A DNA stretch of 22,747 nt from an uncultured Eggerthellaceae bacterium (lineage in GTDB: Bacteria; Actinomycetota; Coriobacteriia; Coriobacteriales; Eggerthellaceae), in contig CAKTXN010000019.1 in NCBI GenBank assembly GCA_934630905.1, positions 1 through 22,747 of the forward strand. Reading direction: 5' to 3'. The position numbers and the translations under genes were made by a program. The number at the start of each line of letters is the position of its first letter. Within the stretch, counting starts at the first letter, position 1. The notes beneath the pieces were generated by a model. That model worked only from the letters and a program-made list of their open reading frames with translations. It ran no database searches and was not told the origin of the DNA. Positions 17,776 to 22,747 of this stretch are shown piece by piece.

Positions 17776-19742
17776 TATTCATCCCCCTTTCGGTGTTTTT
17801 TGCCGAACAGCAATCGCGAGAAACGCCGCCCTTGCTTAACGCCTTTCATAACGTTGCATCCTGGCAGGATTTCGGTCATTAAGTCAGACAGCTCAAGAGC
17901 AAGGTCGTTTCCCTCGTCAAAAAGGCACAGTGCCTGACGCGCTTCAAGATATTCCCCTACAGCACGTCCCCCATCAGGCAATTCTTTACAGGGAGCGCCC
18001 TGCGTTGCACACGTTACATCCATATAAGTCAACTGAGATTGCCGCCCGCACTTGTTGAGCAGGAACAGAAAAGGCGAGGCAGCCAAGCCGCAGCGCATGC
18101 AAACGTCAAACGCTTTCTGAGCCGCGCGCGCAGAAGAGATGCGCTGATCCAAAACGAACAGAATCTTTCCCGCACGCTCAAGAAGCGCCATGTGCTTGTC
18201 ATCCCAAAACGCCGGCCCATTCGAAACAATCACATCAAAATGGCCACTTGCATATTCAATCACCTGCTCAAGCGCATTCAGCGCCTCGTCCGACTGCTCC
18301 GGCAACGTGCACGACCCTACCAGGCAAAACCCTTCAGGCACCGGCTCAAGTTGCTCCGCCAGACAAGGATCCGCCGCAAGCTGATTAAGCGATACTACCT
18401 GTTCAACCTGTGAATACAGAGTCATATCGCCGAATTGCAAGTCAAGGTCAACCAGAAGCGTTTTACAGCCCAGCCGCGCCGCACAAACGGCACTCAGAAA
18501 AGCAATCGTGCTCTTTCCCACGCCACCGCTCGCCCCAATGACAGGAAGGTAGAACGCGCGCGATACATCTGGTACGCTCCCAGCAGGCGCCACCTTTTGC
18601 GCAGAAGCGGCCTGCTCTGTCTGCAAAGGCGATAGACTTCCATACGATCCGCTCGCAACAGCTTCTTCAATTTCGTCGCATTCGAATTCTGGGGCGTCAA
18701 TAATGCCGATATTGAGATCACCTGCATAAACGTCATCGCGAAGCCCCTTTTCTTCGCTTGCCTTGGAGTTCTTGTCTCTAGCGGGAAAACCATCAGCTGG
18801 AGAAAGCATGCTGATATCCGCCGCATACGCTTCCAGGGGAACCGTGTCCGCATATGAAGCCGGCTCGTACCCGGGCGCATCGCAAGATGGTCCGCCGTTT
18901 TCGCAACATGCCTGGTCGCCCGAATACAGAGCGTCGGGCGCATCATCCTCGTAAGACCCCCCAGGCACCCCGCCCAACGCTGCAGAAGCATTGGCGGACG
19001 CGGAAGTTCCAATCGCTGCGGGAGCGGGATCGTTCACTACGGGAGTAGGATCGCCCGTTACGGGAACAGGATTGCCTGCCGCAGGCGCCTTGATATGCCT
19101 GGCAAGCAACTCAGGATAAAACCGCTCGCAAGGAACAACGCCATCGACAAGGGTCAGCGCTGCACGGCGCAAAAACCACGAATCGCTGCTATCGGACACA
19201 AGAAACACCTGCTTAAACGGATAATCCCGTTTGAGCATCGACACTAGATTCAGAACGGACATGTCATCAACCGAGTAAATGAACGCGCCCGTGACAAGTG
19301 GATCTTCAAATGCCTTGCGCGCAAGAACACCCGCGCTTTCCCTGCACACAAACGGCAAATCAAGATGCTTTGACTCGGATATCCCCAGCGCAAGCGGCTT
19401 TTCCAGCGTTAACGCATCAGCGCACACGAGCGTCTTTTCGAACGCCGACGCACCTCCCTGCGCCTGCTTCCGCGACTCATCCTGCATTCCATTGCAAATC
19501 GCCGCCTGCGATTCCAATAGCATTTCGGAACATGATTCAACTTGCAATCTCGGATGCGATTCCGCCTTCGATCCCACCCGATGCCCAACCAGCGGTTCTT
19601 CTTGCCACTTCACCTGGACGGATGAAACCTCTTGCGTCTTCGTCTGCGGTTTGCCGCACGCTTCCGCGCGCACACCGCCGGTAAGCATATCCAACGACAG
19701 CGATGTGGTCCCCGCACCCGCAATCCACTTATTCGTGACCAT
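17775..19742 (-). CDS. cpaE: CpaE/TadZ-like pilus localisation ATPase
   Basis: A 655-aa, three-part protein. Residues ~100-215 are receiver-like (FIYSVDDMSVLNLVSMLKRDYPFKQVFLVSD), resembling the atypical receiver domain of TadZ/CpaE. Residues ~217-390 form a long acidic, Ala/Pro/Ser-rich linker with a short repeat (GNPVPVTGDPTPVVNDPAPAA region). Residues ~397-655 are a ParA/MinD-type ATPase with deviant Walker A GASGGVGKST (403-412) followed by LLVDLDLQFGD. TadZ proteins mark the site of the Tad machine at the cell pole in other bacteria. At 655 aa it is longer than the usual ~400-500, because of the linker and the N-terminal ~100 residues. ATG 19742 overlaps the end of cpaB by 14 bp, with AAGG about 9 nt upstream; a longer in-frame start (19886) would lie deep in cpaB. 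Confidence 0.88.
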   Translation of the reverse strand: MVTNKWIAGAGTTSLSLDMLTGGVRAEACGKPQTKTQEVSSVQVKWQEEPLVGHRVGSKAESHPRLQVESCSEMLLESQAAICNGMQDESRKQAQGGASAFEKTLVCADALTLEKPLALGISESKHLDLPFVCRESAGVLARKAFEDPLVTGAFIYSVDDMSVLNLVSMLKRDYPFKQVFLVSDSSDSWFLRRAALTLVDGVVPCERFYPELLARHIKAPAAGNPVPVTGDPTPVVNDPAPAAIGTSASANASAALGGVPGGSYEDDAPDALYSGDQACCENGGPSCDAPGYEPASYADTVPLEAYAADISMLSPADGFPARDKNSKASEEKGLRDDVYAGDLNIGIIDAPEFECDEIEEAVASGSYGSLSPLQTEQAASAQKVAPAGSVPDVSRAFYLPVIGASGGVGKSTIAFLSAVCAARLGCKTLLVDLDLQFGDMTLYSQVEQVVSLNQLAADPCLAEQLEPVPEGFCLVGSCTLPEQSDEALNALEQVIEYASGHFDVIVSNGPAFWDDKHMALLERAGKILFVLDQRISSARAAQKAFDVCMRCGLAASPFLFLLNKCGRQSQLTYMDVTCATQGAPCKELPDGGRAVGEYLEARQALCLFDEGNDLALELSDLMTEILPGCNVMKGVKQGRRFSRLLFGKKHRKGDE

Positions 19743-20523
19743 CGCTTGCCACCTTCTTCTTGCCCGCTGCACTATCCCTCGCAGCCTCCCCGCTCGCAGG
19801 CTCAGGGTCCCGACCGGAACCGCCCAACGCGGCACCCGCGGAGCCCGAGTCCACAGCGCCAGAAGCCGCAACCGCACCCGAAGCATCCTGCCCTGGCAGC
19901 ACGAAATAAAGCTCCGTGCGTTCTTCGGCAGCGATAATCTCCGCCACAGCCGACGGCTTCACCGCAAGCGCAACCCACGACAACGCCGCGCCCGAACCTG
20001 TACCGCTTCCATCAAAAGCGCTGGTAGCAAGCACGTTCACGCCCTGAGCAATAAGGGTCACCCCGCTGGCACCCGCCGAATAAATGTCTACAGAAAATCC
20101 CGGCTTCAATGCACCGCCAACCGCTTGAACCTCTTTTGCGGAAACGCTCACCGCAACCATGCCCGATGGAACCTCGAACGAAGAAGAAAGCGTGCCAAAG
20201 CGTTTGCTTGACACCACCTCTCCCGCCATAATGGGAGAAGTCGCTTGCTTTCCCAGCACTTGCTTTGCGTTTGTCACCGCTTGATCGGGCAGCATGCTTA
20301 CCAGCCACGAACGCATTTCAACCGACGACGCACTCAACGTTTCACCCGCAGGTATATCGCGCGTTGCAACGCAGACTTCCACCTGGTCGCCGCCGTATTT
20401 CGCCAACGCCCCCGTTCGAACGCGATCCGCTTCTCCCCGCACGCTTTGGGTGTACCCGAAAACACAGAGCGCGCAAGCAACGGCGCACGCTATACCAACT
20501 GCCATTTTTTTATCGATACGCAT
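19729..20523 (-). CDS. cpaB: Flp pilus assembly protein CpaB/RcpC
   Basis: A 264-aa protein with an N-terminal membrane anchor (residues ~8-24), then an SAF domain (VEVCVATRDIPAGETLSASSVEMRSW, from residue ~48) and an RcpC/CpaB region (VPSGMVAVSVSAKEVQAVGGALKPGFSVDIYS). The tail is Gly/Ala/Ser-rich and low in complexity, then basic (AAGKKKVASDGHE). In Gram-negatives it works with the secretin; here no secretin is present, so it probably acts in the cell wall zone on the fibre or anchoring. It is the first gene of the pilus operon: ATG 20523 has GGGAGGAG upstream and the repeat array starts 41 bp further upstream. Confidence 0.9.
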   Translation of the reverse strand: MRIDKKMAVGIACAVACALCVFGYTQSVRGEADRVRTGALAKYGGDQVEVCVATRDIPAGETLSASSVEMRSWLVSMLPDQAVTNAKQVLGKQATSPIMAGEVVSSKRFGTLSSSFEVPSGMVAVSVSAKEVQAVGGALKPGFSVDIYSAGASGVTLIAQGVNVLATSAFDGSGTGSGAALSWVALAVKPSAVAEIIAAEERTELYFVLPGQDASGAVAASGAVDSGSAGAALGGSGRDPEPASGEAARDSAAGKKKVASDGHE

Positions 20524-20564
20524 ATGACTCCTCCCTTGCTACAGGGAGCATCATGAACGGTTGC

Positions 20565-20658
20565 GCTATCAAAAAGCCATCAAAACGGCCCTGCGCGCTA
20601 TCAAACCGTCTACAAAAAGCTATCAAATCGTGCGAAAACGCTATCAAAATCCTACAAA
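20565..20658 (-). repeat. Helically phased GCTATCAAA repeat array upstream of the Tad operon
   Basis: Eight GCTATCAAA-like 9-mers (TTTGATAGC on the operon's strand). Perfect copies: 20565-20573, 20597-20605, 20619-20627 and 20640-20648. Variants: GCCATCAAA 20576, GTCTACAAA 20608, TCCTACAAA 20650; a poor copy, GTGCGAAAA, at 20630. Start offsets are 0, 11, 32, 43, 54, 65, 75, 85, about 10.6 bp per unit with one slot (near 20587) degenerate. All units point the same way and lie 42-135 bp before the cpaB start. The spacing suits head-to-tail binding of a response regulator of the OmpR/PhoB type, or phased A-tract bending. No clear -35/-10 pair is visible, as expected for an activated promoter. 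Confidence 0.75.
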
Positions 20659-20948
20659 GCGGTAATCACGGGCTTTCGACGCGGCCGCGTACAGCACCGC
20701 GTTACGCAGCGCACCCGCGCGCAGCGCCGCAACCCGCACCACCGCAACAAATCCACAGGCGGCGCCCGCCTCCCGCCTTCGCAGCGCGCTTCCTACCGAT
20801 GCCTTCGCGGGCCCCTAACGCACCCCCACACGCACAGCACCAAACCCCAGCCCAAACGGCTCATCCAGCGCCGTTACCGTGTCAACACCGCCGACTACGT
20901 CAACAACCTGCAACATTGCGTACCTCAATTGTGAAGATTCGATATAAT
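20659..20948 (+). promoter_or_regulatory. Divergent intergenic region ending in the symporter promoter
   Basis: About 290 bp of C-rich sequence without a credible gene. At its end is a perfect TATAAT (20943-20948), 37 bp before the symporter ATG. A -35 at the right distance is not obvious (TTGCGT at 20916-20921 is 21 bp away). Nothing else is recognisable in 20659-20910. Confidence 0.5.
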
Positions 20949-20985
20949 ATTGCGTTGCTGAATTAACTTTTTAGAAAGGACGTCC

Positions 20986-22242
20986 ATGTCACAAGAAGAA
21001 GCCACCAAGACGCCAAAGAAGAAACTCTCTTTGGCGGCGCAAATTGGCATTGCCCTGGTGCTTGCCATTATTTTCGGCCTGCTTTTGCAGCAGTACGCCG
21101 CCTTCACCGATTCGTACATCAAGCCCTTCGGTACCATCTTCCTGAACTTGCTGAAGTTCATTGTTGTGCCCGTAGTCATCTTCTCTATGATCAGCGGCAT
21201 TATTTCCATGAGCGACATTCGCAAGATTGGTTCGATTGGCCTGAAAACCGTCGTCTACTACCTGTGCACCACGGCTTGCGCCATTATTATTGGTATTCTG
21301 GGCGGCCTTCTGTTCAAGGGACTTTTCCCCGTTCTGGAAACCAGCGACCTTGCCTACGATGCAAAAGACCCCGTTTCCCTTATGGACACCGTGGTGAACA
21401 TCTTCCCGTCCAACATCATTGCGCCCATGTATCAAAGCGCCATGCTGCAGATCATCGTGCTGTCGCTGCTGTTCGGCTTTGCTATTCTGCTTGCCGGTAA
21501 AGCTGCCGATCCTGTGCGTGAGCTGGTGGAATCCATGAATGTCGTTTCCATGAAGTGCATGGACATGATTCTGAAGCTTTCTCCTATTGGCGTGTTCTGT
21601 CTGCTTGTTCCCGTTATCGCTAACAACGGCTCCAAGGTTCTGGGCTCTCTTGCCATGGTTCTTCTGTGCGCATACGTATGCTACCTGGTTCATATGTTCC
21701 TGGTGTACTCCACCACCGTGCGCACCATGGGTGGCATGAGCCCCCTGAAGTTCTTCAAGGGCCAGATGCCCGCCATGATCTTCGCGTTCTCCAGCGCCTC
21801 GAGCGTAGGCACCCTGCCCATCAATATGGAAGGCTGCAAGAAGATGGGCGCAAAAGACGAAGTGACCTCCTTCGTTTTGCCGCTGGGCGCCACCATCAAC
21901 ATGGATGGCACCGCAATCTATCAGGGCGTTTGCGCGATCTTCATTGCATCGTGTTTTGGAATTGACCTTTCTTTGGGCCAGATGGCCACCATCGTTTTGA
22001 CCGCAACGCTTGCCTCTATTGGCACTGCGGGCGTTCCAGGTGCTGGCATGGTTATGCTCACCATGGTGCTTGCTTCGGTTGGCTTGCCGGTCGAAGGCAT
22101 TGCCCTGGTTGCTGGCGTTGACCGCATCTTCGACATGGGCCGCACCGTGGTCAACATCACGGGCGACGCTTCCTGCGCACTTATCGTTTCCCACAGCGAG
22201 GAAAAGCGCGAAGCAAAGCTGGCCGAGAAGAACGCCGCATAA
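20986..22242 (+). CDS. Dicarboxylate/amino acid:cation symporter (SLC1/DAACS family)
   Basis: A 418-aa inner-membrane transporter of the GltP/GltT/DctA/SstT family, which takes up glutamate/aspartate, C4-dicarboxylates or small neutral amino acids with sodium or protons. Hallmarks: hairpin-1 serine motif SSASSVGTLP (269-278), TM7 NMDGT (305-309), hairpin-2 GVPGAG (349-354), and TM8 DRIFDMGRTVVNITGD (379-394) with the Asp and Asn that contact substrate. The Arg of DMGRT suggests an anionic (acidic amino acid or dicarboxylate) substrate, but GltP, DctA and SstT cannot be told apart with certainty here. A short hydrophilic Lys-rich N-terminus precedes TM1. GAAAGGA lies upstream of ATG 20986. It is monocistronic, with its own promoter and terminator, divergent from the Tad operon. 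Confidence 0.95.
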   Translation: MSQEEATKTPKKKLSLAAQIGIALVLAIIFGLLLQQYAAFTDSYIKPFGTIFLNLLKFIVVPVVIFSMISGIISMSDIRKIGSIGLKTVVYYLCTTACAIIIGILGGLLFKGLFPVLETSDLAYDAKDPVSLMDTVVNIFPSNIIAPMYQSAMLQIIVLSLLFGFAILLAGKAADPVRELVESMNVVSMKCMDMILKLSPIGVFCLLVPVIANNGSKVLGSLAMVLLCAYVCYLVHMFLVYSTTVRTMGGMSPLKFFKGQMPAMIFAFSSASSVGTLPINMEGCKKMGAKDEVTSFVLPLGATINMDGTAIYQGVCAIFIASCFGIDLSLGQMATIVLTATLASIGTAGVPGAGMVMLTMVLASVGLPVEGIALVAGVDRIFDMGRTVVNITGDASCALIVSHSEEKREAKLAEKNAA

Positions 22243-22308
22243 GCTTCTGAGCTGCGCTTTTCATGAAGCCGATTACGAGTCGCGCGGCTTTCAATCTGCA
22301 AAAACCGC

Positions 22309-22345
22309 AACACCCCTGTTTCTCACCCGAGAGACGGGGGTGTTT
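22309..22345 (+). terminator. Intrinsic terminator of the symporter gene
   Basis: A 16-bp stem (22309-22324 with 22329-22344, two G-T wobbles; outer core AACACCCC/GGGGTGTT) with an ACCC loop, followed by TCCTTTTG. It lies 66 bp after the stop codon. Confidence 0.85.
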
Positions 22346-22467
22346 CCTTTTGAATTATTCCGAGCAAGTCGATGGATCCACTCGGCAGCGCAACAACGCA
22401 ATGATTCCAATGCAAATCCCGCACCCTTTCTTGCCCGAGAAACCAGTTTGTCAAAAAATAAGCCTCG

Positions 22468-22644
22468 ATGCGCAAAATATGACGGTACGGGGTAGGTGTA
22501 GCAGCTAGTAAATCAGCACTCTCCATCAGCCCAGTTCTGCGACCTGGGGTTTTGCGGAATCCATTCGAACTAAACGGCTTAAATGAGCTGAAATACCGAC
22601 GTCCACACCTCCCAACCTGCCCCGTACCGTCATATTTTGCGCAT
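22468..22644. repeat. 177-bp element with ~30-bp terminal inverted repeats (MITE-like)
   Basis: The left arm 22468-22492 is the exact reverse complement of 22620-22644 (25/25; begins ATGCGCAAAATATG, contains GACGGTACGGGG). Continuing inward, 4 of the next 5 positions also match (22493-22497 with 22615-22619), for 29/30 overall. Outside the arms are near-identical direct repeats: AGCCTCGAT (22461-22469) and AGCCCTCGAT (22646-22655), possibly an imperfect target duplication. The ~117-bp interior has no ORF of note. It could be a miniature transposable element, an intergenic repeat family or a long-range RNA hairpin. No transposase is present in the window. Confidence 0.65.
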
Positions 22645-22747
22645 TAGCCCTCGATTTTCAACAAGATGCCTTGTTTGGACTCCCATCATTTAGCCAGACC
22701 ATCAGCAAGCACATGAAAAACAGTCAGCGCCCCATTTGAAAGCACGA
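22645..22747. other. Gene-free right edge
   Basis: No coding region is seen. A small hairpin AACAAG-ATGC-CTTGTT lies at 22660-22675, without a convincing T-tract. Together with 22346-22467, the whole stretch after the symporter terminator is non-coding as far as can be seen. Confidence 0.4.

Noticed and set aside
19279..20211. Plus-strand open frame (310 aa) opposite cpaE/cpaB
   Set aside because: Antisense of two supported genes; low-complexity Ser/Arg-rich product.
20565..20658. CRISPR array
   Set aside because: Units of 9 bp at ~11-bp spacing leave no spacers; far too short and dense for CRISPR, and no cas genes are present.
20265..20966. Plus-strand open frame (233 aa) from cpaB through the repeat array
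   Set aside because: Arg/Pro/Ala-rich product spanning a coding shadow, regulatory repeats and C-rich DNA; no ribosome site or domain.
20989..22194. Minus-strand open frame (401 aa) opposite the symporter
   Set aside because: His/Asn/Gln-rich shadow of a clear transporter gene; no domain or start signal.

Overview
The window looks like a chromosomal segment from a moderately GC-rich Gram-positive bacterium. The best guess is an actinobacterium of class Coriobacteriia (Eggerthellaceae-like). This rests on a Tad/Flp pilus locus without any secretin or outer-membrane genes, strong AGGAGG-type ribosome sites, TATAAT-type promoters, an SLC1-type symporter and the general protein style. It is an inference from gene content, not from a phylogenetic marker.

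Layout. (1) Positions 1-2280 hold a minus-strand 596-aa protein that joins a DnaQ-like 3'-5' exonuclease domain, a putative PD-(D/E)XK nuclease-like core and a short BspA-type leucine-rich tail. A non-coding or decayed stretch follows. (2) Positions 2281-3260 hold a plus-strand lipoprotein and a minus-strand tRNA-Leu(CAG) with its own promoter and terminator. (3) Positions 3260-10100 are plus-strand housekeeping genes: carB (large subunit of carbamoyl-phosphate synthase, without carA beside it), a PrsW-family membrane protease, thrC (threonine synthase) and a small ModE-N-terminal-like regulator. Several promoters and good intrinsic terminators can be seen between them. (4) Positions 10003-20523, all on the minus strand, form a tightly packed 12-gene Tad (tight adherence, type IVb pilus) operon. 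In transcription order it is cpaB, cpaE/tadZ-like ATPase, tadA, tadB, tadC, flp, a second Flp-like pilin, tadE, a large TadG-like protein, a second TadE-like pseudopilin, a one-TM hypothetical protein and a zinc-ribbon protein. Most junctions overlap or lie only a few bases apart, so translational coupling is likely. No prepilin peptidase (TadV/CpaA) is present, so it must be encoded elsewhere. (5) Positions 20524-20985 separate this operon from a divergent plus-strand dicarboxylate/amino acid:cation symporter. Just upstream of cpaB is an array of GCTATCAAA-like units repeating about every 10.6 bp, one per DNA helical turn. (6) After the symporter terminator, the last 400 bp hold no gene but contain a 177-bp element with about 30-bp near-perfect terminal inverted repeats (MITE-like).

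How it fits together. TadA is the assembly ATPase, TadB/TadC the inner-membrane platform, CpaE the localisation ATPase and CpaB a periplasm/cell-wall-side assembly factor. Flp and the second Flp-like protein are prepilins. The TadE-like proteins are minor pseudopilins with the same G|Q-x-T-x-E processing signature, and the TadG-like protein carries a degenerate version of it. The most noteworthy non-coding signals are the phased repeat array before the pilus operon and the inverted-repeat element at the right end. The most unusual protein is the exonuclease/nuclease/LRR fusion at the left end.
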